In this document: positions 36,731 to 45,460 of the stretch, piece by piece
How positions within the stretch are numbered: the stretch's first letter is position 1
Layout: the number at the start of each line of letters is the position of its first letter
DNA from: Paludibacteraceae bacterium
GTDB taxonomy: Bacteria; Bacteroidota; Bacteroidia; Bacteroidales; Paludibacteraceae
Assembly: GCA_017450435.1 (NCBI GenBank)
Contig: JAFSTO010000056.1
Coordinates: 1-64,000, forward strand
DNA: 64,000 nucleotides
Reading direction: 5' to 3'
Program-made: the position numbers and the translations under genes
Notes under the pieces: generated by a model
The model's input: the letters and a program-made list of their open reading frames with translations, nothing else
The model's database searches: none
What the model was told of the DNA's origin: nothing

Positions 36731-37798
36731 TCATATCTCCATTTCTGCTGATTTGAACTCCTGCTCTTCGAGCAGCCTTATTTGTGCACGGGTTCGAACA
36801 AGATTATGCTCCGCGTAGTCGGTCTTGTAGTACGTGTCGCCGTTGATATAGTCTGTCAGGAACCGCACTGCTTGCATGTAACTCATACGCCGGCAACCGT
36901 AGGGCAAAAAACCTCTTTCTATAGGTGTGAGGAATGTGGCGCTCCTGAGGTAGCCGCGCGTATAGGCACGATACACATCCATATTGACATGTATGTTGTC
37001 TAAATTAGGGTCGTCCTCCGCCCCCGTGTTGGCTCCTGTGCGCATGAAATCGCCGAAGTCGCTGAATACGAAGCCGGGCATTACTGTGTCAAGGTCAACG
37101 ATACAAAGAGGCTTACCCGATTCGTCAAACAGCATATTGTTAACCTTCGTGTCGCAGTGATTGATGCGTTTAACCAGCTTACCCTCGCTAAACAACCCTT
37201 CTGCCAAACACATCTCTCTGCGGCGTACATTGATTTTTTCAATCAGTTCGGTGCAGTCTTTCAAACGACCTACAGCGTCTTTGGCTATTGCTTCGTCTAA
37301 CTGCTGAAGACGGAATGGTATATCATGGAAGTGAGGTATCGACTCTGTCAGACTGTCAAACGGCAGGTCTGACAGCAACATCTGAAACCGACCGAAGGCT
37401 TCTCCTGCCAACTCTGCAGACTCCGGGGTTACTTTGTCGGTGGAGTGAGAGTTGTCGATATGAACGTATATGCGCCAATATTGCACATCAGCGCCATCTT
37501 TCTTGCAATAGTAAAGTTTCCCGTCGTGTGTCGGAACCAATTGCAGCACTTTCCGCTCTATATCCGACTCACCTGTCTCTTGTAGCTTCTTCCGGATATG
37601 GTCGGTTACTATCTGTATGTTACGTTGCAAACCTTCTACATCTCGGAAGACGTTGTCGTTGATGCGTTGCAAAAAATACGACTTGCCGCCTGCCACTGCC
37701 GAGGGAAGCATGAAAGAGTCGTTGATAAAACCCACCTTGACAGGTACAGGAGCTTGTACTGCATTTGCTAATACAAATTGGGAAATGATGTCGTTCAT
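36731..37798 (-). CDS. Phosphotransferase-family sugar kinase, NahK-like
   Basis: 355 residues, aminoglycoside-phosphotransferase fold. The catalytic loop reads HCDTKVNNML (in place of HGDxHxxN) and the metal-binding segment IVDLDTVMPG. Both match N-acetylhexosamine 1-kinase (NahK) and relatives. It would phosphorylate a hexose or N-acetylhexosamine at C1. Substrate is not certain. A promoter lies about 150 bases upstream. Confidence 0.82.
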   Translation of the reverse strand: MNDIISQFVLANAVQAPVPVKVGFINDSFMLPSAVAGGKSYFLQRINDNVFRDVEGLQRNIQIVTDHIRKKLQETGESDIERKVLQLVPTHDGKLYYCKKDGADVQYWRIYVHIDNSHSTDKVTPESAELAGEAFGRFQMLLSDLPFDSLTESIPHFHDIPFRLQQLDEAIAKDAVGRLKDCTELIEKINVRRREMCLAEGLFSEGKLVKRINHCDTKVNNMLFDESGKPLCIVDLDTVMPGFVFSDFGDFMRTGANTGAEDDPNLDNIHVNMDVYRAYTRGYLRSATFLTPIERGFLPYGCRRMSYMQAVRFLTDYINGDTYYKTDYAEHNLVRTRAQIRLLEEQEFKSAEMEI

Positions 37799-37991
37799 GT
37801 TTTTTATGTTATTAGTGATAAGTGTTCTGTGTTGTGCATTTGGGGGCTCCGCGAACAGCGTGAAGTGGGGGTGTTAGTTGTGCCTCCCCCGAGAACATGA
37901 TAATAATTGCTTGTCGTCTCTCAACGATGTAATAAAAACATTGCAAAGATAGTAAATTATTCTGATACCTGCAATATTTTTTGCCGCTTTA

Positions 37992-38041
37992 TGCCAAAAT
38001 CAACAACTCTTGCCAATATGAACAATTAGTCTGCCAATCTG
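37992..38041. promoter_or_regulatory. Operator direct repeats, TGCCAAT type, upstream of the second locus
   Basis: TGCCAATATG at 38011-38020 and TGCCAATCTG at 38032-38041 lie 21 bp apart, two helical turns, as for AraC-type activators. A weaker TGCCAAAATC at 37992 may be a third contact. The downstream site starts 36 bp before the -7 box. The same spacing and offset occur upstream of 48684. The 45461-48514 regulator is the natural candidate to bind them. Confidence 0.7.
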
Positions 38042-38067
38042 TGCCTGCTATTGTTGACAAAAAGCGG

Positions 38068-38075
38068 TAATTTTG
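38068..38075 (+). promoter_or_regulatory. -7 box of the second locus, no -33 element
   Basis: TAATTTTG at 38068-38075. No TTG is found about 20 bp upstream, which suggests dependence on an activator bound at 38011-38041. Predicted leader about 68 bases. Confidence 0.65.
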
Positions 38076-38149
38076 CAGCAACTAAAATTGTTCTTGTTCT
38101 TCTATCTGCTCGAGCCTGAACATAATGTTGCCGAATTATCATTACTACC

Positions 38150-38905
38150 ATGAAAAAGTTATTATTCTCACACGTACTTCTTTTGCTTGCTGCATTTACT
38201 GTGTCATGCCGCAAGACGATTGATGATTATCCGCTCGCCAATCTCCGTGCTATTTCTTCTTTTGATATAGAGTATTATCACAACTCCGGCAGCAATATTT
38301 TTATTCATCACTACGGTGTGATTGACGAGACTAATCGTTATATTACAGTCAGCGTTCCTACAGATGCTGACCTTTCGCACCTCAGACCGTCTATCAAACT
38401 TTCACCTTGGACAACTTGTCACCCGGGCAACCTCGATGAAGTGGATTTCTCTAACGGAGAGGTGGAATATGAGGTTACGGCTCAAAGTGGGAAAAAAGCA
38501 TATTATAGGGTGTTGATAACAGCCGACTATGTTTATCAGGACGCTAATCTTCTACGTCTGTTCTTATCTGACATTCCTCTTGCTAATGCTGAAGATATTG
38601 ACCCTGACGACCCCACATCCGGTCGCTCAGCCACTCCCGACTCCTATATGGACGGAGCACTGGTACAGCTGCTTTTGGAGAATGGCAGCGGCTATGACCT
38701 CACCCGTCAACGCACTCATCTTGATGTTTCCGCCTCGTCACATAAGTGCTCTATTGAGGTGGCGGAGTTTAATGATGAGAGCAACTACAGACCGTTCCAC
38801 GACCTTGATACAATCAATTATTCTGATACCGTTATCTATCGTATCACAGCCGAAAGCGGTAAGGTAATCAGATACAGGGCTGTCGTAAGAGAGAAGACGG
38901 AGTAG
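38150..38905 (+). CDS. Lipoprotein with Ig-like domains at the head of the second locus
   Basis: 251 residues, lipoprotein signal with VSC at Cys20. Two beta-sandwich segments; the first (GVIDETNRYITVSVPTDADL, LRPSI, VEYEVTAQSGKKAYYRVLI) follows the same pattern as the repeats in the fructan-locus lipoprotein at 7618-8994. Probably a surface glycan-binding accessory of the SusCD pair that follows 36 bases later. Precise family not recognised. Confidence 0.75.
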   Translation: MKKLLFSHVLLLLAAFTVSCRKTIDDYPLANLRAISSFDIEYYHNSGSNIFIHHYGVIDETNRYITVSVPTDADLSHLRPSIKLSPWTTCHPGNLDEVDFSNGEVEYEVTAQSGKKAYYRVLITADYVYQDANLLRLFLSDIPLANAEDIDPDDPTSGRSATPDSYMDGALVQLLLENGSGYDLTRQRTHLDVSASSHKCSIEVAEFNDESNYRPFHDLDTINYSDTVIYRITAESGKVIRYRAVVREKTE

Positions 38906-38941
38906 GTTGAACGCCGTTTGAATGTTGAGTAATCTTGTGCT

Positions 38942-41900
38942 ATGAACCCCAAACCGATAAGTAGTATGAAACGTGCTTTACCTTATATAATTATTTTGTT
39001 GAGTCTTCAGTGTGCAGCTCAGTCTGTCACTATCAGTGGTGTAGTTGAGGATATGGGCGGTGCCGGACCTGTCATTGGAGCCACTGTTCTGGAAAAGGGC
39101 ACCTCTAATGGTACAATAACTGATTTTGACGGGAAATTTACGCTTACCGTGAGGCAAAACGCACAAGTCGAGATTTCCTATATGGGCTACGTCACCAAGA
39201 CGCTGACAGCAAAGAGCGGCAAGCCGCAAAAGATTATGCTTGAGGAGGATAGCAAGCAGTTAGACGAGGTGGTCGTTGTCGGATATGGTACGATGAAGAA
39301 ACGTGATGTTACAGGTTCTATCACCTCATTGGCGGAAAAGACACTTTTGGAAAACAAGCCTATCAATGTGGCATCTGCGCTGCAGGGCAAGGTGTCAGGA
39401 CTCGAAATCGTCACTGCAAGCGAACCCGGTTCAGAGAGCAACTATAGAATCCGCGGAGCCAGTACACTTTCCGCCGAAGGCTCAACGCCGCTGTTTATCG
39501 TCGATGGAACAGAGGTGGATAATATTGACAATATCAACCCGGCGGACATCGCTTCCGTCGAGGTCCTGAAGGATGCGGCATCTGCGGCTATCTACGGCTC
39601 AAAGTCTGCTAATGGTGTTATTATTATCACCACTAAACAAGGTACATCCTCCACGCCGGTTGTCACTGCCGGCTACTCGCTGAAGATTGCCAACCTTGCA
39701 CGCACTTTGCCGCAGATGAACAGACGACAGTGCATCGACTTTGATATCCTGCGCAGTTATCTGGCAGGCTCTTCAGGATTCTCTGTTTATGTGAATGATT
39801 CGCTCAACCCTTCCTTCGGCGACGATAACTTTTATCAAGACATTCTTTTCCGCACAGGGCTGACTCATCAGGCCGATGTCAGTTTGGCGGGCAAAACGGA
39901 TAGAATAAATTACTTCACGTCTATTAGTTTCATGAACGATGACGGTATCGCCCTCAACACTTGGAACAGGCGAGGCACCGCGCGCATCAATATTGATTAT
40001 CGCCCGCACGAGAGGGTAACTATCGGCAGTCGTATTTCGCTCACTATCGGCGCCAATCGGCGAACTCCCGGCGGTGCACGGCAGCGTATATTGGAAAGGC
40101 CTGCGAATATGGCGTTAATATTCCCTGACGGCACCTATGCGCCGGTTATCGCATCACGAAATAACCCTTTGGCCTGGTCTTATATCTGCACAAATAATAA
40201 CAAGTATTATGAGGCCAACATCAACGAGTTTATCGAGTGGCGCATCATCGACGGACTATCCTTTAAGACCTCTATCGCCGCCACTTTCCATCAGAATAAC
40301 TACCGTTATTTCGAACCGGCCATACTTAATAAGAACCAGATAACCGCATCTGCAAACAGAAATACTACATCCTTGCGTTGGACACATGATGATGTGCTCA
40401 CCTTCACACGCACTTTTGCCGACGAACACAATGTGGGTATAATGGCGGGATTCAGTATTCAGGGCTACAAGAGCGAGTATATCAATCTTGCCGTTAACCA
40501 TAATATCTCTGAGGCGATAGAAACAAGCTATGCTTTTAACGAGGTTAACCTCAACAGCACCTACCACTATCAGACGGAGAACCGTATGTCGTCGTTCTTC
40601 GCACGTGTCGGTTATTCATATAAGGGACGTTATCTCTTCAACGCCAATGTCCGTGCCGACGGCAGTAGCCGGTTTGGCGCAAAACGCAAGTGGGGAGTTT
40701 TCCCAAGCGGAAGTGTCGGCTGGAGACTCTCTGACGAGCAATGGATGCAATGGGCGCAACCCGTACTTTCCGATTGCAAGATACGCTATAGTTTCGGTAT
40801 GACAGGTAACCAGACTGCCGGTGACTACGCGGCTATGTCTAAATACTCTACTATCGCCTATGCTGACTATGTGGGCATCTATCCTACTCAACTGGAGAAC
40901 GACCAACTCGGCTGGGAGACTACAATGCAGCATAATCTCGGAGTCGATCTGAGTCTTTTTAACAGTCGCCTCTCTGTGATTATGGACCTCTACAAGAAAG
41001 ACACACGTGATGTCTTGTTCTCAATGAAACTACCGGGCACAACAGGGTTTAGTTCATCATATACCAACATCGGAAATATAAGCAACAAAGGTCTGGAGTT
41101 TACTATCAGCGGACACATGATAAAGACGCGGGACTTCGACTGGACGGCATCTGTCAACTTCGCTTTCAACAGAAACAAACTGTATAATATCCCGGAGGAG
41201 AACAAGAGTATTCAAAACAGTCTGTACATCATCGACAACGACTACACACTCGGCACTATGTACGGCTATCATGCACTGCAGATTTTTCAGTATGACCAAT
41301 CTAACGCTTTTTTTGTTGACGAGGGAGGGGCTTGGCATCAACTCACACCCGTCTTCGATGACAAAGACCGGTTTGTGGAATATCAACTTGACGGCGTCAA
41401 GTATGATGGAGAGGTCAGGCAACTCAGATATGGAACGGATAAGGGGGAAATCTTCCGGGGAGGAGACGTGATGTGGGACGATATCAACCACGATGGTGTT
41501 ATCAATGACGAAGACAGACAGGTCATTGGATGCGGACAACCTGACTTCACTGGCGGATTTACCACCGAGTTTCGCTGGAAAGGACTTCGCGTCTCTGCAT
41601 TCTTCAATTTCTCTGCCGGCGGAAATGTAATCAACGTGTATGAGGCTAATCGTAATGCTCACATCTATGGTACGCTTACACAGGCCAGCCCCGTCTATCT
41701 GGCGCAATCATGGCTCGCACCGGGAGATGTCGCTAAGTACCCTATTCCAACCAACGCCAGAGCTATTGTGCAAAACACAAGACTCAATAGCGACCTCTGG
41801 ATACAGGACGGTTCGTATATACGACTGAAAAATATCAAAGTCAGCTACACACTGCCTAAGAACTGGCTCCGGACACTACACATGCAGGACTGGACTTTCT

Positions 41901-42046
41901 CTGTCATGCTGCAGGACTTCTTTACCTGGACCAACTACGACGGCTTCGACCCGGAGATACCTTCATCAGGATTCGCTATCGGATATGATAACAACTCTTA
42001 TCCGCGTGCCAAGTCCGTACTCTGCAGTATGAATGTTACATTCTAA
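38942..42046 (+). CDS. susC: SusC-type TonB-dependent outer-membrane transporter, second locus
   Basis: 1034 residues. Signal peptide ending CAAQS (ATG 38966 is an equally good start), carboxypeptidase-regulatory-like domain (GPVIGATVLEKGTSNGTITD), LDEVVVVGYGTMKKRDVTGS, plug with PLFIVDGTEV and EVLKDAASAAIYGSKSANG, barrel ending SMNVTF. It imports oligosaccharides released at the cell surface. Uronic-acid-containing oligosaccharides are inferred from the PL8 and GH105 genes. SusD follows 59 bases downstream. Confidence 0.95.
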   Translation: MNPKPISSMKRALPYIIILLSLQCAAQSVTISGVVEDMGGAGPVIGATVLEKGTSNGTITDFDGKFTLTVRQNAQVEISYMGYVTKTLTAKSGKPQKIMLEEDSKQLDEVVVVGYGTMKKRDVTGSITSLAEKTLLENKPINVASALQGKVSGLEIVTASEPGSESNYRIRGASTLSAEGSTPLFIVDGTEVDNIDNINPADIASVEVLKDAASAAIYGSKSANGVIIITTKQGTSSTPVVTAGYSLKIANLARTLPQMNRRQCIDFDILRSYLAGSSGFSVYVNDSLNPSFGDDNFYQDILFRTGLTHQADVSLAGKTDRINYFTSISFMNDDGIALNTWNRRGTARINIDYRPHERVTIGSRISLTIGANRRTPGGARQRILERPANMALIFPDGTYAPVIASRNNPLAWSYICTNNNKYYEANINEFIEWRIIDGLSFKTSIAATFHQNNYRYFEPAILNKNQITASANRNTTSLRWTHDDVLTFTRTFADEHNVGIMAGFSIQGYKSEYINLAVNHNISEAIETSYAFNEVNLNSTYHYQTENRMSSFFARVGYSYKGRYLFNANVRADGSSRFGAKRKWGVFPSGSVGWRLSDEQWMQWAQPVLSDCKIRYSFGMTGNQTAGDYAAMSKYSTIAYADYVGIYPTQLENDQLGWETTMQHNLGVDLSLFNSRLSVIMDLYKKDTRDVLFSMKLPGTTGFSSSYTNIGNISNKGLEFTISGHMIKTRDFDWTASVNFAFNRNKLYNIPEENKSIQNSLYIIDNDYTLGTMYGYHALQIFQYDQSNAFFVDEGGAWHQLTPVFDDKDRFVEYQLDGVKYDGEVRQLRYGTDKGEIFRGGDVMWDDINHDGVINDEDRQVIGCGQPDFTGGFTTEFRWKGLRVSAFFNFSAGGNVINVYEANRNAHIYGTLTQASPVYLAQSWLAPGDVAKYPIPTNARAIVQNTRLNSDLWIQDGSYIRLKNIKVSYTLPKNWLRTLHMQDWTFSVMLQDFFTWTNYDGFDPEIPSSGFAIGYDNNSYPRAKSVLCSMNVTF

Positions 42047-42105
42047 AGCAGGCTGATTTATATAAATCGTGAGTTTTAATAACTACCCGTAAATAGGTAA
42101 ATACA

Positions 42106-43599
42106 ATGAAAAGTTTTGTATCCTGTCCCTTCGTACATCGTGCTTTCGTCCTTTGTACATCATTTGCCGCGTTGTCGCTTATACTCTCATCTTGCCTCAA
42201 CGAGTTCCTTACTGTTGAGCCTCTCGCCGACATAACTACTGAGGGCTATTGGCAATCAGAGAGCGACGTCAGGGCGGAACTCAATGCCGGATATGCGCAC
42301 ATAAAAAACGCTTATAAGACAGGGTTCCTTTATTGGACTGAGGCAAGAAGCGATAATTTCTTGGGAAACGTTACAGGAGGATCGCCGGTGCAGAATATAA
42401 CCCTCAACAAACTCCACTCCAATATCGGAGCCTGCAACTGGAACAACTGGTATAACCTTATCAGTGTCAGCAACTATGCTATTCATTTTATTCCTACTAT
42501 GAACGGCAAGGTTGACGAGTATCGACTGAATCATCTTCTCAGTGAAGCCTATTTCCTGCGTGCCTTTGCCTACTTTAATCTGTATCGTATATGGGGCGAT
42601 GTGCCATTAGTGACCGAACCCGTTTTGCGAAAGTCGGATGTCACCAAACCCGGCAAGACGGATAAGAATAAAATTTTCGAACTGGTGGTCAGTGACCTCC
42701 GGAAAGCCGATTCACTCGTTGACGTCACCGTAAACGAAATCTTTATTTACTCCCCGGCGGCGCTCTATGCCCTCACTACCGATGTGGCTATGTGGGAAAA
42801 GGATTATGAAAAGGCGGTCAACTTTTCCGACAAACTGTTTGCGCTTGGCAAACATACTCTTATTGGGGTGGATTTTGCGGATGTGTGCCGTGACGCTACT
42901 ACTGCCGACAATATTTGGACACTCAAATGGAACTACACCACCGACGGGGAGAACAATATCTGTTCCACGCTTGCCAATAGTGCCAACCCGCTCGTTCCGA
43001 CTTTTGAAATTTTCCAAAAATGGTTTGCATGGGAGCGTGAGTTCTCTGCCCGGGACATGCGCCGGGTTGCCACTATTGACTCCTCCAAGTACAAGACCTT
43101 CACTACGAAGCATGTAATGGCTCTGCCTAATAGCACACAATGCTGGAAATGGTCGCCAGGAGAACATAAGCCGCAGACCGAATATCAGGAGTGCTATATC
43201 CCAATGTACAGGCTCGCCGATATCATTCTTCTGAGAGCCGAAGCACTCAACCGATTGGGGAGAATGGAGGAAGCTGTCACGGAAATGAACAAAGTAAGGG
43301 TAAGAGCCGGACTCCCGGAAAAAGAACTTGCATATTACGCCGGAGATACGGATAAATTAGAAGAGGATATCTGGCAGGAACGCCAGTTCGAACTTTATGC
43401 CGAAGGGCGACGATGGTTCGACCTTATGAGAACAGGTAGGGTGGAAAAGGTTATGAACCACTATTTCGAAGGCTATATCTCCAAGTACGGAGGTGCAGGG
43501 GCGTATCGACTCTTTGAGGAAGAGTGGCAATTATATTGGCCCGTGCATCAGGATATTCTCAACGAAAATGAAAACCTGCACCAGACAGGTGCTTATTAG
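42106..43599 (+). CDS. susD: SusD-type surface glycan-binding lipoprotein, second locus
   Basis: 497 residues, lipoprotein signal (ILSSC then LNEFLTVEPL). SusD helical signatures: YFLRAFAYFNLYRIWGDVPL, LLRAEALNRLGRMEEAV and RQFELYAEGRRWFDLMRTGR. It binds the locus glycan with its SusC partner. Its first 25 codons are almost the same DNA as those of the unrelated 59389-62268 gene, which points to copying of a signal-peptide cassette. Confidence 0.95.
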   Translation: MKSFVSCPFVHRAFVLCTSFAALSLILSSCLNEFLTVEPLADITTEGYWQSESDVRAELNAGYAHIKNAYKTGFLYWTEARSDNFLGNVTGGSPVQNITLNKLHSNIGACNWNNWYNLISVSNYAIHFIPTMNGKVDEYRLNHLLSEAYFLRAFAYFNLYRIWGDVPLVTEPVLRKSDVTKPGKTDKNKIFELVVSDLRKADSLVDVTVNEIFIYSPAALYALTTDVAMWEKDYEKAVNFSDKLFALGKHTLIGVDFADVCRDATTADNIWTLKWNYTTDGENNICSTLANSANPLVPTFEIFQKWFAWEREFSARDMRRVATIDSSKYKTFTTKHVMALPNSTQCWKWSPGEHKPQTEYQECYIPMYRLADIILLRAEALNRLGRMEEAVTEMNKVRVRAGLPEKELAYYAGDTDKLEEDIWQERQFELYAEGRRWFDLMRTGRVEKVMNHYFEGYISKYGGAGAYRLFEEEWQLYWPVHQDILNENENLHQTGAY

Positions 43600-43631
43600 T
43601 CATTATGTCTCATTTTTTATCTTATTCCGAT

Positions 43632-44237
43632 ATGAAACACTCATCGCTCATTATTCTTTCTTTGTGCATCTTCCTTGCTGCGATGCTGTCGTCGTGCTCA
43701 CTCTTCGGTCTTAGCTACGCCTATAGCTACCACAACGAACCCGGCGAGGATTTCCGAAAGCTCAACTACGATGCTTACGAGTTTATCAAGCAACACAGTA
43801 CCGGCGAATTCGCACTTATGTACGAGGCTATCAATAGGGCCGGCATGGAGAGCTATTATCACGACTCCGTTTATACTTTCTTCATTCATAAGGACGTGGT
43901 TTGGGATAAGTTCCTTAGTGATTATCACTACTCGTCAATAAGCGAAGTGCCTGTGCAAACACTACGCAACTACCTTCTTCGGAGCATCATTCCCGGAAAG
44001 TATCTGAGTAGTGATATTTCTGCACCAATCTTTGTCCAAACGCTTGACCCCAATGTGACGATGAGGCTCTATAAAACGATTGTGGCGGCTACTTCATCAC
44101 AGAACCTCAATGCACTAAGAGCCGGATGGACTAATGCTAACGGCAAAATCAACCAAGTCGGCTGCACCACTTCTAATCTCGAATGTACCAACGGCGTCAT
44201 TCACGTAATGGGTGCACGATTCACTTTCATGTCATAA
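43632..44237 (+). CDS. FAS1 (fasciclin)-like lipoprotein
   Basis: 201 residues from ATG 43632 (43605 possible), lipoprotein signal LSSC. The mature part resembles one fasciclin domain: FALMYEAINRAGMESYYHDS, VYTFFIHKDVVWDKFL, VPVQTLRNYLLRSIIPGKYL and the terminal NGVIHVMGARF. FAS1 domains mediate adhesion or glycan/protein binding. Position directly after SusD suggests a SusE-like surface role. The assignment rests on pattern, not a search. Confidence 0.72.
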   Translation: MKHSSLIILSLCIFLAAMLSSCSLFGLSYAYSYHNEPGEDFRKLNYDAYEFIKQHSTGEFALMYEAINRAGMESYYHDSVYTFFIHKDVVWDKFLSDYHYSSISEVPVQTLRNYLLRSIIPGKYLSSDISAPIFVQTLDPNVTMRLYKTIVAATSSQNLNALRAGWTNANGKINQVGCTTSNLECTNGVIHVMGARFTFMS

Positions 44238-44263
44238 TTCATAATTCATCAATAAACTCTGCT

Positions 44264-45442
44264 ATGAACAATTCACCTTTCACCTTTCATCGTTTATCAA
44301 TCATCATCATTTCTTGTGCCTGCCTTGCCGCATGTGCTTCTTCAGAACATACCCGGTATTTTTCTGACGATTTGTCAACTGAGGCTGTCACGTGTGTCAC
44401 TGATGCTGCTGTTGCATGGCAGGTGACAAACTATGAAAACACCGGCAATAAGCGTAACCGCCCCAGAACCAACGACGTCAACTGGGCGGATGCTATCTTT
44501 CTTACCGCTGCTTATGAGTGGGCAGGTATGAGAGAAGATACCGCTACTCTGCTATGGGTGAATACGTTAGCACGGAAAAACGATTATCGCTTGCCGATGG
44601 GTGTGCATGTCTATCACGCCGATAATCTTATTGTCGGCATGCTTTATGCTGACATGTTTGAACAAACAGGAGACGAACGCCTGTTGCAGCAACCCCAGGA
44701 GAGACTTGAATATATTGTCAGACACCCTTCGCAATGTGACCTTTTCTCTGATGACAACGACCAAACTTATTATTATAAGCAGCGATGGTCCTGGTGCGAC
44801 GCCCTCTTTATGGCGCCACAGGTCTTTGCTCGATACGCTGCGCTCTGTGACAATCCGCAACTCCTGCATTTTATGGACAAGGAATACCGGGCTACCGTTG
44901 ACTATCTCTATTCACCTGAATATAAACTCTTCTTCAGAGACAGCAACTACTTCAACAAACATGAACCGAACGGCAAACCTGTCTTCTGGGGCAGAGGAAA
45001 CGGATGGGTGCTCGCAGGACTCGCTAAACTTATTCCTCTTCTGCCGCAAGACTTTGACGGACGAAGCGATTATATCCGACTCTATCGTGACATGATAAGC
45101 ACTGTTGTACAACTGCAATCATCTGACGGACACTGGTACGTAAGTATGCTCGACCCGAACGCCTATCCCGCACCCGAGATGAGCAGTACTGCCTTTTTCT
45201 GTTATGCGCTCTGGTGGGGTATCAACAGCGGCATCATTGACAAGAACACTTACCTCGTGCCTGCAACAAGAGCATGGCAGGCTATCGTGAGAAACGTTCA
45301 CAAAAATGGAATGTTAGGCTCTGTGCAGGCGGTGGGAGAAAAACCCGAAGCTATAACAACCGGCATGACCGAGGTGTACGGACCGGCTGCTATGGTCTAT
45401 GCTGCACAACAGATTCTGATTTATCTTGAAAATATCCGCTAA
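44264..45442 (+). CDS. GH105 unsaturated glycuronyl hydrolase
   Basis: 392 residues from ATG 44264, lipoprotein signal (CLAAC). (alpha/alpha)6 barrel of GH105: NWADAIFLTAAYEW, DNLIVGMLYADM, RWSWCDALFMAPQVFARYA, VFWGRGNGWVLAGLAKLIP and a C-terminal GMTEVYGPAAMV. It removes the unsaturated uronic acid that lyases leave at the non-reducing end of oligosaccharides. Here it would finish the products of the two PL8 lyases. GH105 members act on unsaturated galacturonyl or glucuronyl ends; which one applies is not visible. Confidence 0.9.
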   Translation: MNNSPFTFHRLSIIIISCACLAACASSEHTRYFSDDLSTEAVTCVTDAAVAWQVTNYENTGNKRNRPRTNDVNWADAIFLTAAYEWAGMREDTATLLWVNTLARKNDYRLPMGVHVYHADNLIVGMLYADMFEQTGDERLLQQPQERLEYIVRHPSQCDLFSDDNDQTYYYKQRWSWCDALFMAPQVFARYAALCDNPQLLHFMDKEYRATVDYLYSPEYKLFFRDSNYFNKHEPNGKPVFWGRGNGWVLAGLAKLIPLLPQDFDGRSDYIRLYRDMISTVVQLQSSDGHWYVSMLDPNAYPAPEMSSTAFFCYALWWGINSGIIDKNTYLVPATRAWQAIVRNVHKNGMLGSVQAVGEKPEAITTGMTEVYGPAAMVYAAQQILIYLENIR

Positions 45443-45460
45443 TGTAAAACCTGTCAACCT

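Larger units (their letters stand above)
37799..38149. other. 351-bp divergent intergenic region upstream of the second polysaccharide locus
   Basis: It holds the minus-strand promoter of the sugar kinase gene (-7 TATCTTTG, complement of 37944-37951, with TTG at 37972-37974, 20-bp spacer), the operator repeats at 37992-38041 and the -7 box at 38068-38075 for the plus-strand locus. The kinase leader also contains a G/C-rich stretch with GGGGG/CCCCC arms (37863-37890) of unknown meaning and a 28-codon frame that I regard as chance. Confidence 0.7.

Noticed and set aside
37790-37898. Short minus-strand frame in the leader of the sugar kinase gene as a leader peptide
   Set aside because: 28 codons with no regulatory residue bias and no attenuator-like alternative hairpins that I could support.
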